DNA of 8,707 bases from Thermoprotei archaeon ex4572_64 (GCA_002254895.1 NJDF01000056.1:1-8707); one strand, 5' to 3'. Shown: positions 1 to 7,627, counted from the first letter of the stretch. The notes: a model not told the origin generated them from the sequence alone. Numbers and translations: made by a program.

Positions 1-1100
1 TTTAAGTTAATACTTAATCCAAGAGTTTTTACAGACTTTATTAGTAGTGGAAAAATCAAATCTTGTGTTAATCTCATTGAGCCTATACTAAAAGTTATGA
101 AAGATCTTAAACTGTTAGAGATTGATTATGTTGAAATAATTGCAGGATATAAAGTACATGAATTAAGTAAGAGACTTGAAAAATTTGAATTAAAATCTAC
201 ACATGAAGAATTTGGTAAAATTCTAGAGAAGCAATATAGTTTCAATTTGTACGATCTTACAAAATGTAAGATATTTTACATACAGGCTGATAGAGTGAGT
301 ATTAAAGATTCTATAGGTGTAGGTGCAGAAGAAATGACAATACTTAAACCTGAGAGTTATTGTAGACCTTCTGGTGGTGTTATCGATCCAATAACGGCAT
401 GTAAGGTATTGGCATGTTCACATAGTGATAGGAGTTTCTGAGATCGTTTATTCGTACAGAAGGTGAGAAACTTGTTTAATATGTTCGGTATCGATGAAAT
501 GTATGTTAAGGAAGAAATTCGAGATGCGAGCTCCTTATATAGTCCGTACTATATTGATCAAGAGTTAAAACTTGATCTTAAATCTTATGATGAAGTTAAA
601 ATGTATTCTCTCTATATGTCATCATTAAGTAGCGGTCAAATTCAGATACTACCCCTTATTATACTGTATGGCATATCTGAAACAGGAGACATAGTGTTAA
701 TTGAAGAACCTGAGATTCACTTACATAGTCAAGACATAATAAAGGTTGTTACTGAGCTTTTTACAAGATATCTAAAGAATGGTATGCAACTTATCATAAC
801 TACACACAATCCTATACTACTCTATACACTTCCATTAATGATTAATAAATTGAAGGAAGAAGAATTGTTTAGACATGTTAGGGGAATGAGGTTATACAGG
901 TATATGAGGTTGAACGTAATGCTGAAGGATATACGGATGTTAAGAGGATAGAAGTTCTTGAGGATGGTTCTATAACCGAGATACCTAGTTTTGCGAAAGC
1001 TGAAGTTGAATTATGGAAATACTATCTTGAAAGATATGGAAAGACGTATTACGAAGTTCTTAAAGAGTATACTACTCATACCGAGTATGAGAAGGAGTGA
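1..1100 (+). pseudogene. ABC/RecF-like (AAA15/OLD-like) ATPase, 3' part, broken by a stop and a frameshift
   Basis: The reading frame is already open at base 1, so the N-terminus and Walker A lie outside the window. In frame 1 a YIQADR motif (277-294) is typical of AAA15/OLD-like ATPases. That frame stops at TGA 439-441 but the homologous sequence resumes in the same frame (VRNLFNMFG). It then carries an ABC signature LSSGQ (625-639), Walker B VLIEEPEIHLH (about 691-723) and a switch-histidine segment IITTHNP (793-813). Around the GGGG run at 881-884 the sensible protein moves to frame 3 (NEVIQVYEVERN...) and ends at TGA 1098-1100. Adding one G would restore a single frame. Such ATPases usually power a partner nuclease or topoisomerase-primase (TOPRIM) domain; the overlapping PIN-like gene downstream is the obvious partner. 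The domain call is firm and the exact family is not. Sequencing error is the alternative to true decay. Confidence 0.75.
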
Positions 1101-1677
1101 TAAGGTATATCTTATACTTAATACGAATCAACTAATTGATTGTACTTTTAATGAATTGCTATCGATAAATTGTTTTGAACAATTGAAGAGTACTATCAAG
1201 AATTATTGTTACATACTAATAATACCTCATGATGTAATTGAAGAGTTTCTAACACTTCTCGTTCGTGGCTTATATAGTAGACTTGACAAATACTGTTATC
1301 GAAATGGAAAGATAGATGCTTTAAGATACTATGAACTTACAAAACTTGTAAAAACTGCGTCTCAGAATATTAAAGATAAGTTTAGTCAGACTATGAATCA
1401 ACTTAAAGAAAATGGAAAACTCCTTAATCGGGTCAGAATAGAGAGAATTAGAATGATTGATAGAGTTGAGTGTAAGATCGATGAGGAAGTGAGTAAACCT
1501 GATGAGATTGATTTGCGAATAGTTAGTATTGCAAAATATTATTCAAGAATTAGTCATGTCATAGTCTTAACTTGCGATTGCGCTATTCATGAACTTGTAA
1601 ATATGTTAAGAAGTCAAGGCTATAACATTGAGTGTAAATCATTACGGGACTATGTTGATTGTATAAGTTTTTGTTAA
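1087..1677 (+). CDS. PIN-like domain protein (putative nuclease), partner of the upstream ATPase
   Basis: This is a 196-residue protein if started at ATG 1087. The same frame is open further upstream, but that stretch (991-1086) is the ATPase tail read out of frame, so 1087 is preferred. It overlaps the ATPase end by 14 bases, suggesting translational coupling; no Shine-Dalgarno sequence is seen. PIN-like layout: an N-terminal strand ending LNTNQLID (residues 11-18), a second acidic site IPHDVIEEF (46-54), a third around DEIDLRIVSIA (139-149) and LTCDCAIHEL (161-170) near the end. PIN domains are Mg-dependent ribonucleases that use about four acidic residues. Here the first canonical Asp is Asn (N12), though D18 is nearby, so activity is uncertain. 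A helical, basic insertion lies between about residues 60 and 135. No signal peptide or membrane segment. Fold assignment rests on motif spacing only. Confidence 0.6.
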   Translation: MRRSDKVYLILNTNQLIDCTFNELLSINCFEQLKSTIKNYCYILIIPHDVIEEFLTLLVRGLYSRLDKYCYRNGKIDALRYYELTKLVKTASQNIKDKFSQTMNQLKENGKLLNRVRIERIRMIDRVECKIDEEVSKPDEIDLRIVSIAKYYSRISHVIVLTCDCAIHELVNMLRSQGYNIECKSLRDYVDCISFC

Positions 1678-1694
1678 TAACATGTTACCATAAG

Positions 1695-1703
1695 TTATAA
1701 AAG
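1695..1703 (+). promoter_or_regulatory. TATA-like box for the DUF72 gene
   Basis: TTATAAAAG lies in the 48-base gap between the PIN-like gene and ATG 1726, its centre about 27 bases before the start. An archaeal TATA box sits about 26 bases before transcription start, so the mRNA would be leaderless or nearly so. This suggests the DUF72 gene is transcribed separately from the ATPase/PIN pair. Confidence 0.5.
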
Positions 1704-1725
1704 ATCTTGTAGTAGATGAAGGATT

Positions 1726-2469
1726 ATGCAGATTAAGATTGGTTGTTGTGGTTTTTGTACTGCAAGATCTACGTATTTTAAAGAATTTAATGTTGTTGAA
1801 CTTCAAGAAACTTTTTACGACATGCCTAGCGAGGATAGAATGAGAAGTTTAAGAAGCGAAGCTTATCAAGAATTTGAATTTACAGTTAAGGTTTTTCAAG
1901 CAATTACTCATTCATCAAATTCACCTACCTGGAAAAAGATGAAATATAAATTACAAGGTGAATTAAAGAATTATGGATATTTAAAACCTACTAGAGAAAA
2001 TTTAAATATTTGGGATGAATTTCTAGGAAGAACTAAGCCATTAAATGCTAGGGTGTATATTTTTCAAACACCACCATCAATGCCTGTTAATGAAGATTCT
2101 TGTAAATGGGTTATTGATTTCTTTAGAACAATTGAAAGTAAGGATTTGATTTTTTGTTGGGAACCTAGAGGTGAATGGTATCGTAGAGAAGATCTTTTAA
2201 GAAAAGTGCTAGATTCTACAAGTATTGTTCATGTTGTTGATCCTTTAAAAAGAAAACCATTAAAGATTAGTAATGTCATGTATTTTAGACTTCATGGTCT
2301 TAACCATGGTGAAGTTAATTACAGATATAAATATACTGATAATGATCTTGAAAAACTTTCAAAATATGTTAAGAGTGAATTGAATAGTGTATTATTAGTC
2401 TATATTCTTTTTAATAATATCTATATGAGAGATGATGCTTTAAGATTTAAGAAATTTATTGAAAGTTAA
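1726..2469 (+). CDS. DUF72 (YecE-like) family protein
   Basis: This 247-residue protein has the usual length and motifs of the DUF72 family, a TIM-barrel-like fold of unknown biochemical role found in bacteria and archaea. Visible landmarks are the start IKIGCCGFC (3-11), VVELQETFY (23-31, matching the family's E-x-N-x-TFY-like motif), FTVKVFQAITH (52-62), VYIFQTPPSM (110-119), a WEPR segment (145-148), YFRLHGLN (186-193), YRYKYTDNDL (199-208) and a C-terminal VYILFNNIYMRDDALRF (225-241). The cysteine cluster CCGFC near the N-terminus is richer than the usual single GCSG-type start. No signal peptide. The gene has its own TATA box and looks intact. Its stop overlaps tail-to-tail with the dead carB. 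The family name is secure; no function is claimed. Confidence 0.9.
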   Translation: MQIKIGCCGFCTARSTYFKEFNVVELQETFYDMPSEDRMRSLRSEAYQEFEFTVKVFQAITHSSNSPTWKKMKYKLQGELKNYGYLKPTRENLNIWDEFLGRTKPLNARVYIFQTPPSMPVNEDSCKWVIDFFRTIESKDLIFCWEPRGEWYRREDLLRKVLDSTSIVHVVDPLKRKPLKISNVMYFRLHGLNHGEVNYRYKYTDNDLEKLSKYVKSELNSVLLVYILFNNIYMRDDALRFKKFIES

Positions 2470-3233
2470 GTTATTTCATTATTAAGACTCCAATATTCTT
2501 TAAGTTCCATAACTGTTAATTGTCCACCTCTCCAATACCAATTAAGTGCTTTTGCAAGTGCTAATGCAGTATCTGGATGTAGTATTGTTGGTATGTTTAA
2601 ATCTATAGCTAACCTTCTAATCTTGTAATCTCTGTCTGGTGTATAGCCGCTAGTTATTACTAAATCAATTTCTCCAAATTTCATAAGTTCTTCAATTTTT
2701 GATCTACTTATACTCTCAATGTATGGTGCGAGTTCTGAATCTTCAATAGTTATGACGTTTAATTTCTTATTGAGTATTTTTGCTACTTGTAGTATTTGTT
2801 TAACATCTCTATGCACATATGTGTATATTAGTACTGTTTTTCTTGGTAATTTATTTGGTTGTGCTGAAAGCCAACTCTTTAATAATGTATCCCATAAAGT
2901 TAAGCCTAGACAAGCAACTTCACCTGTACTTCTCATTTCTGGTCCTAAGTAGGGATATGCTTTTCTAAGCTTAACCCACGAGAATTGTGGTGACTTAACA
3001 GCCCATGCCTTACTTGGTGGTTCCCAAATTTCCTCACTAATACTTAATCCATCACCTAATGTTGCATCTATGGCATACTCCATGAGGTTTATACCCTTGG
3101 CCTTACTTGCAAATGGCATCGATCTACTAGCTCTTAAGTTAAGCTCAATGACGTATACTGTACTATTTTTTACTAGAAACTGTATGTTGAAGGGTCCTTT
3201 AATTTCAAGTTCCCTAGCTATTGATAATGAAAA
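2466..3233 (-). pseudogene. carB: carB fragment 3: end of second ATP-grasp domain and MGS-like domain
   Basis: Homology begins at [18 protein letters not shown] (from codon TCA 3228-3230), so the piece is longer than the 217-codon stretch starting at ATG 3119. It contains VYVIELNLRASRSMPFASK, then GPEMRSTGE, and the C-terminal methylglyoxal-synthase-like regulatory domain (about 2470-2830) with EIDLVITSGYTP and IPTILHPD. In CarB this last domain binds allosteric effectors. A stop (TAG 3234-3236) blocks the frame just upstream of the junction. The fragment ends at TAA 2466-2468, overlapping the stop of the convergent DUF72 gene by four bases. Confidence 0.88.
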
Positions 3234-5136
3234 CTATTGCTGCTCTTCTTAAGTATCCAAGAAGTTCATCCTTAGTGTATGCTACGGCCATGGCTGAACC
3301 ACTAAGTACATAGCTTGGACGTACAATAACTGGATAACCAACCTTATCGGCAAACTTTAGTACCTCCTCAATACTTGAAGCTTCAATCCATGGTGGTTGT
3401 GGTATGCCTAAATCATCTAGGAGCTTACTGAATTTTGCTCTATTTTCAGCTCTATCTACACTTGAGCCTTTAGTTCCTAGCAATCTTACACCTGCATCTT
3501 CAAGTTTTTTAGCTAAATTGTTAGCTATTTGACCACCAACAAAGGCGATAATACCTAGTGGTTTCTCTTTCTCATATATGTCAAGAACTCTCTCAAGTGT
3601 AATTTCGTCAAAGTATAATTTATCACTCATATCCCAATCTGTAGATACCGTTTCTGGATTGTAATTCACCATACCAACTTCGAAACCTCTTCTTCTAGCA
3701 AATAATCCATAATTGACGGTAGCCCAGTCAAACTCTACAGATACGCCAATTCTGAAACCACCTGCGCCAAGAATTATTATCTTTGGTTTCTTACCATTAA
3801 ATTCGATATCATCCTCATCACCACCGTAAGTCACGTATAGATAGTTTGTACTTGCAGGCCATTCAGCAGCTAGAGTATCTATCTGCTTAATTACAGGTTC
3901 ACTAATGATTTTCTTTCTATATTCTCTAAACTCTTTAACATCAATTTTCAGAGCTTTAGCTAACTGCTCATCACTGAAACCTAATCTCTTAGCTTCAGCT
4001 ATCAATCTTGGAAGTTCTTCCTCTCTAAACTCTCTTCTCCTCAGCTTCTCATAGAGTCTAACAATTCTTTCAACTGCTCTTAGGTAGAATCTGTCAATAC
4101 CTGTAATTTCGTAGAGTTCATCAATATTTACACCACAACTTATCGCTTTAGCAACCCAAAGAGGCCAGTATGGTCTTCTCTCTCTCAAATATCTCAAGAC
4201 TTCATCAAGACTGTAATCACTATCATAGATAGAGCCACCAACAACTCCAGGCTCACCAATATCGAGCATTCTTATAGCCTTCTGTAAAGCTTCCTCGAAA
4301 GTTCTTCCAATAGCCATAACTTCACCAACACTCATCATCTCACTACCTATAGATTGATCAACATAGTCAAACTTCTGCAAATCCCATCTAGGTATCTTAA
4401 CAACAATGTAGTCTAGACTTGGTTCAAAACATGCGCACGTCCTCATAGTTACTCTATTTAGAAGTTCATCAAGTGTGTAGCCTAGAGCAAGCTTTGCAGC
4501 CATGTAGGCTAATGGGTAACCTGTAGCTTTGCTTGCAAGTGCGCTTGATCTTGACATTCTTGGATTAGTTTCAATAACATACATCTCTTCACTATTTGGA
4601 TTAATAGCTACCTGCACATTACATTCACCAATAAGTCTTATAGATTCAGCAACTTTTATAGACCAAAATCTACCTAATTGATATTCTCTATTTGTAAGTG
4701 TTTGGCATGGAGCAATAACTATGGATTCTCCTGTATGTACTCCCATGGGATCTGCATTCTCCATGCAAGCAATAGCTACAGCATTACCTTTATAGTCACG
4801 CATAATTTCATACTCAACTTCTTTCCAATGAAATAGGTACTTCTCAATAAGTACCTTCTTAACAAGACCAGCTTGTGCAAAAGCTCTAACTATCTTATCT
4901 CTCAAATCATCTTCACTCCAAGCAACAAAGGAGCCACTACCACCTAAATTGAAGCTTACTCTAACAATTACTGGATAACCTATCTTTCTAGCTATTCCAA
5001 AGGCTTCGCCTGGTTTATTAGCTGCAGCACTTGGCGGTATTGGTATTCCACTTCTAATCATGGTTTCTCTAAAAAGTTCTCTATCAAGTGCAGCCTCAAT
5101 GCCCTCAATGGGTGTTCCAAGAACTTTAACGTTGAG
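3214..5136 (-). pseudogene. carB: carB fragment 2: first ATP-grasp domain, oligomerisation domain and start of the second half
   Basis: This frame is open from about 5136 to TAG 3214-3216. The first in-frame ATG is at 5061, but homology starts earlier at [19 protein letters not shown], so 5061 (615 codons) is not a true start. In order it holds the first ATP-grasp domain ([49 protein letters not shown]), the helical region ([20 protein letters not shown]), and the opening of the second synthetase half ([47 protein letters not shown]). It breaks at YLRRAAIV. Conserved ATP-grasp motifs are present in the first half, so a 615-residue protein could in principle still be made, but it would lack a working second half. 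Confidence 0.9.
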
Positions 5137-5338
5137 TTAAGGGTATGAGGTAAATCTTATCAGCAAAGAGGTGACTAGTCTGAATTGTCGCGACATTAGG
5201 ATTAACGAGAATAGTCTCTATACCTTCTTCTTTAACGGCCTTTAACGCTTGTGTGCCGGAATAATCAAATTCTGCGGCCTCTGCAATTTTAATAGCACCA
5301 CTACCAACGATTAATACTTTCTTAATTGACTCTTTAAT
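5126..5338 (-). pseudogene. carB: carB fragment 1: N-terminal pre-ATP-grasp domain, no start codon
   Basis: Reading down from about 5338, this frame gives the CarB N-terminus: [19 protein letters not shown], the [10 protein letters not shown] segment, then [10 protein letters not shown] and DKIYLIPLT before TAA 5126-5128. The family usually has GSGPIKI or GAGPI, so Pro to Ala is a deviation. The frame stays open upstream to 5428 but contains no ATG, GTG or TTG; an ATT at 5336-5338 is the only weak candidate. Homology stops at LIPLT, then jumps to NVKVLGTP of the next fragment in another frame. The GGQTALN-type segment expected between them is absent. Confidence 0.85.
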
Positions 5339-5555
5339 CGTATAGTTACCACCTATCTTGAACGAAACTAAAATTATCTCTTCTTTAAAACCTTTACCTA
5401 TTTTACATACATCAGATAGAGAACGATATCAGAATAATATGTTAATACATTTAAGAGTACAAGTCTTTTAGCTACATCATTAGTGAAGTTACTGTCTAAT
5501 ATCTTGATAGAGAGATTCCGTAAGTTTAAAATTAAGCCAATCTCACTGACTCACG
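5339..5555. other. Region between the carB remnant and lysJ
   Basis: No gene can be supported here. The carB N-terminal frame continues open on the minus strand to 5428 without a start codon. A second minus-strand frame is open from 5550 to TAG 5398-5400 (about 50 codons) but has no start near its 5' end and nothing recognisable. The stretch probably held the original carB promoter or an upstream gene end. The plus-strand promoter of the aminotransferase lies at its right edge. Confidence 0.4.
5525..5532 (+). promoter_or_regulatory. TATA-like box for lysJ
   Basis: TTTAAAAT is centred about 28 bases before ATG 5556, preceded by GTAAG that could be part of a BRE. The spacing fits a leaderless archaeal transcript, and no Shine-Dalgarno sequence precedes the start. 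Confidence 0.45.
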
Positions 5556-6725
5556 ATGTTTGAAGAGATACGATTTTGGGAAGATACGTACATAATGAGA
5601 TATTACAGAAGAAGAAATCTAATTATTACTAGAGGATTCATGCAGTATGTCTGGGATGTTAATGATGTTAAATATCTTGACTGTAATACTTGCTATGGCG
5701 TTGCCTTTCTTGGTCATAGAAATCCTAAAATAGTTGAAGTAGTAAAGCAACAACTAGATAAAATACTTGTTACACCTCTAACATTCTATAACGATGCTAG
5801 AGCACTCTTTCTTGAAAAGTTTTCAAAACTTCTACCTGCAGGTTTTGGTAAGATTATTCTGCAAAATAGTGGTACGGAGGCTGTAGAAGTAGCGTTAAAA
5901 CTTGCAAGAAAAGTAACTAGAAGAAGTGGCTTCTTAGCCTTTGTGAACTCTTTTCATGGAAGAACTTTTGGATCGCTTTCAGTTACAGGTAATGAGAAGT
6001 ATAGGAGAGCGTTTGAACCATTAATACCTGGTGTAAAGTTTGCAAGATTCAACATTACTCACGATCTTGATAAACTAGTTACTGAAGATTTAGCTGCAGT
6101 TGTTGTTGAACCAATACAGGGTGAGGGAGGAGTAAATGTTGCTACTTATGATTTCATGAGGGAGCTTAGAAAATTAACAACTGAGAGAGGAGTATTATTA
6201 ATTATTGACGAAGTACAGACAGGTCTTGGACGTACAGGTAAGTTATGGGCCTTTCAGCACTACAACATTGAACCTGACATATTTACTGTAGGTAAGGCCT
6301 TAGCGGGAGGTTTACCCATAGGTGTAACTATTATTAAAAGAGAATTCGGTGATGTTTTTGAACATGGAGAGCACGGCTCAACCTTTGGTGGTAATCCTCT
6401 AGTCATGGCTGCAGCTGCAGCTACATGCGAGTTAATCATTAGTGAGGACATTCCAATCAAGGTACGACAAGTTAGTCAAGTACTTATTAAGAATCTTGAA
6501 GATTTAACGGCAAGACTAAGAACTGTACTGAGAGTTAAAGGTATGGGTCTCATGCTTGGTCTTGAACTTAGAAAACCTGCAGAATATTTTGTAGATAGGT
6601 TAATTGAAGAGAAGATACTTGCACTACATGCTGGAATAAACACTCTCAGACTCTTACCACCATACTGCATCACTAATGATGATATTAACTACTTAATATC
6701 ATCACTTGAGAGAGTATTAAAATGA
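5556..6725 (+). CDS. lysJ: Class III PLP aminotransferase, LysJ/ArgD type
   Basis: This is a full-length (389 residue) acetylornithine/[LysW]-aminoadipate-semialdehyde aminotransferase-like enzyme. In Sulfolobus-type lysine and arginine synthesis, LysJ transfers an amino group from glutamate to the LysW-bound semialdehyde. Visible motifs are GVAFLGHRNP (48-57), the phosphate-binding NSGTEAVE (104-111), FHGRT (133-137), VVVEPIQGEGGV (182-193), the cofactor Asp in IIDEVQTG (D218), the PLP lysine in VGKALAGG (K247), GSTFGGNP (274-281), and a C-terminal RLLPPY followed by ITNDDI. The residue pattern is close to LysJ of Thermus and Sulfolobus. No lysW, lysX, lysZ, lysY or lysK is in the window, so substrate identity is inferred from the family; ornithine or other omega-amino substrates remain possible. 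It is divergent from the dead carB and 40 bases upstream of the transketolase genes. Confidence 0.8.
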   Translation: MFEEIRFWEDTYIMRYYRRRNLIITRGFMQYVWDVNDVKYLDCNTCYGVAFLGHRNPKIVEVVKQQLDKILVTPLTFYNDARALFLEKFSKLLPAGFGKIILQNSGTEAVEVALKLARKVTRRSGFLAFVNSFHGRTFGSLSVTGNEKYRRAFEPLIPGVKFARFNITHDLDKLVTEDLAAVVVEPIQGEGGVNVATYDFMRELRKLTTERGVLLIIDEVQTGLGRTGKLWAFQHYNIEPDIFTVGKALAGGLPIGVTIIKREFGDVFEHGEHGSTFGGNPLVMAAAAATCELIISEDIPIKVRQVSQVLIKNLEDLTARLRTVLRVKGMGLMLGLELRKPAEYFVDRLIEEKILALHAGINTLRLLPPYCITNDDINYLISSLERVLK

Positions 6726-6733
6726 CTGGATAA

Positions 6734-6742
6734 TTTTTATAT
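6734..6742 (+). promoter_or_regulatory. TATA-like box for the transketolase N-terminal subunit
   Basis: TTTTTATAT sits in the 40-base gap after lysJ, centred about 28 bases before ATG 6766. The spacing fits a leaderless transcript. Read-through from lysJ is also possible because the gap is short and shows no clear terminator. Confidence 0.5.
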
Positions 6743-6765
6743 GGAATTCTTGAAAACTCAAATTA

Positions 6766-7581
6766 ATGCAAAAATACTCAAATAAAAGCGTAAGTATCGA
6801 TAAACTTAAGGAAATTGCGTGTAGAGCTAGAAAATACTTACTACTTATCAGTGCTTACAATCAAGGAATTCATCTAGGTTCTGCTCTCTCTGTAATCGAT
6901 ATACTTACAGTACTGTATGGTACTGGACGTGTAGATTTTCTAAATGGTGGTTGGGATAGAAATTGGCTTGTACTTAGTAAAGGACATGCAATACACTCAG
7001 TCTACGCCATAGCTACAGCTATGGGCTACATATCCTGGACAGAACTTAGAGATAGCGGTGATATTGGCAGCATTTTGCAAAATCATCCTGAGCTGGGTGC
7101 TCCTGGTGTTGATGTAGCTACAGGTTCGCTAGGTCAAGGTGTAAGTATTGCTGTAGGTATTGCTTTAGGTATAAGATTAAGAGGTAAAGACTATAAAGTA
7201 TACACCGTAATTGGTGATGGTGAACTTGATGAAGGTCAAGTATGGGAGGCATTAGCGACAGCAAGTCATTACAAGCTAACTAACTTCATACCCATAATTG
7301 ACCACAACTCGATGCAACTTGATGGTGAGGTAAGTTTAATTAAGCATAAGGGAGATCTTAGACAGAGATTTTCAGGTCTTGGATATAGAGTCTACATCAT
7401 TGATGGTCATAACATAGATGAAATATTAAGCATTCTTGAAGAAGTAGAGACTAACAACTCTATGAACATCATTATTGCTAAGACAGTAAGAGGTAGAGGT
7501 GTTTCTGAAATTGAAGGAACACCAAAGCAGAGACTTTCAAGAGAAGATGCTTTAAGACTTGTAAATAATTTGAAATGCTAA
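6766..7581 (+). CDS. Transketolase, N-terminal subunit (TPP pyrophosphate-binding)
   Basis: The 271-residue protein is the first half of a split archaeal transketolase; bacteria and eukaryotes carry both halves in one chain of about 650 residues. It binds the Mg-diphosphate end of thiamine diphosphate. Motifs: IHLGSALSVIDIL (35-47), SKGHAIHSVYA (71-81) with the His of the active-site channel, GSLGQGVSIAVGIALG (120-135), and the TPP motif starting GDGELDEGQVWEA (150-162) and ending at N181 in DHNSMQLDG. The enzyme moves two-carbon ketol units between sugar phosphates, which in archaea lacking an oxidative pentose pathway helps make pentose and erythrose phosphates. It must pair with the product of the next gene, 46 bases downstream. 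Cytoplasmic; no signal peptide. Confidence 0.93.
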   Translation: MQKYSNKSVSIDKLKEIACRARKYLLLISAYNQGIHLGSALSVIDILTVLYGTGRVDFLNGGWDRNWLVLSKGHAIHSVYAIATAMGYISWTELRDSGDIGSILQNHPELGAPGVDVATGSLGQGVSIAVGIALGIRLRGKDYKVYTVIGDGELDEGQVWEALATASHYKLTNFIPIIDHNSMQLDGEVSLIKHKGDLRQRFSGLGYRVYIIDGHNIDEILSILEEVETNNSMNIIIAKTVRGRGVSEIEGTPKQRLSREDALRLVNNLKC

Positions 7582-7593
7582 ATTCTGTAAATA

Positions 7594-7603
7594 CTTATTA
7601 ATA
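7594..7603 (+). promoter_or_regulatory. TATA-like box for the transketolase C-terminal subunit
   Basis: CTTATTAATA in the 46-base gap between the two transketolase genes is centred about 29 bases before ATG 7628, matching the spacing at the neighbouring genes. The gap is AT-rich throughout, so the exact box is uncertain. Confidence 0.35.
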
Positions 7604-7627
7604 CACTTACGCTTAAGTATTAACTTA

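Larger units (their letters stand above)
2466..5338 (-). pseudogene. carB: carB pseudogene: carbamoyl-phosphate synthetase large subunit with two internal deletions
   Basis: CarB makes carbamoyl phosphate from bicarbonate, ammonia (delivered by CarA from glutamine) and two ATP, for arginine and pyrimidine synthesis. Three fragments in different frames, in CarB order, cover most of the family's roughly 1050 residues. Compared from memory with Sulfolobus and E. coli CarB, about 42 residues are missing at the first junction (near 5131-5137) and about 68 at the second (near 3228-3234). Each junction also shifts the frame. The second loss removes the core of the carbamate-phosphorylating ATP-grasp domain, so the enzyme cannot work. 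No ATG, GTG or TTG exists in frame at the 5' end, which is open to 5428. The surviving sequence is well conserved and has few other lesions, so decay looks recent. No carA lies adjacent in this window. Confidence 0.9.

Noticed and set aside
439..441. Read-through of TGA as selenocysteine in the ATPase
   Set aside because: Selenocysteine use in archaea is known mainly from certain methanogens, no SECIS-like element was seen, and a second lesion downstream favours decay.
875..890. Programmed -1 frameshift at the GGGG run
   Set aside because: The zero-frame codons GTT AGG GGA do not form a standard slippery heptamer (re-pairing would place AGG on TAG), and other lesions occur in the same gene.
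991..1086. An upstream ATG at 991 in frame with the PIN-like gene, giving a 228-residue protein
   Set aside because: In frame 3 the same bases encode the conserved-looking ATPase tail, and the extra N-terminal residues do not fit a PIN domain start; ATG 1087 does.
2719..3252. Two plus-strand open frames (2719-2952 and 3070-3252) opposite carB
   Set aside because: They lie antisense to clear CarB homology and show no recognisable protein features.
5398..5550. Minus-strand open frame of about 50 codons upstream of carB, perhaps a carA relic
   Set aside because: It has no start codon at its 5' end and nothing resembling the CarA glutaminase C-terminus.
6260..6673. Minus-strand open frames (6260-6460 and 6476-6673) within lysJ
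   Set aside because: They are antisense to a strongly conserved aminotransferase and look like composition-driven open frames.
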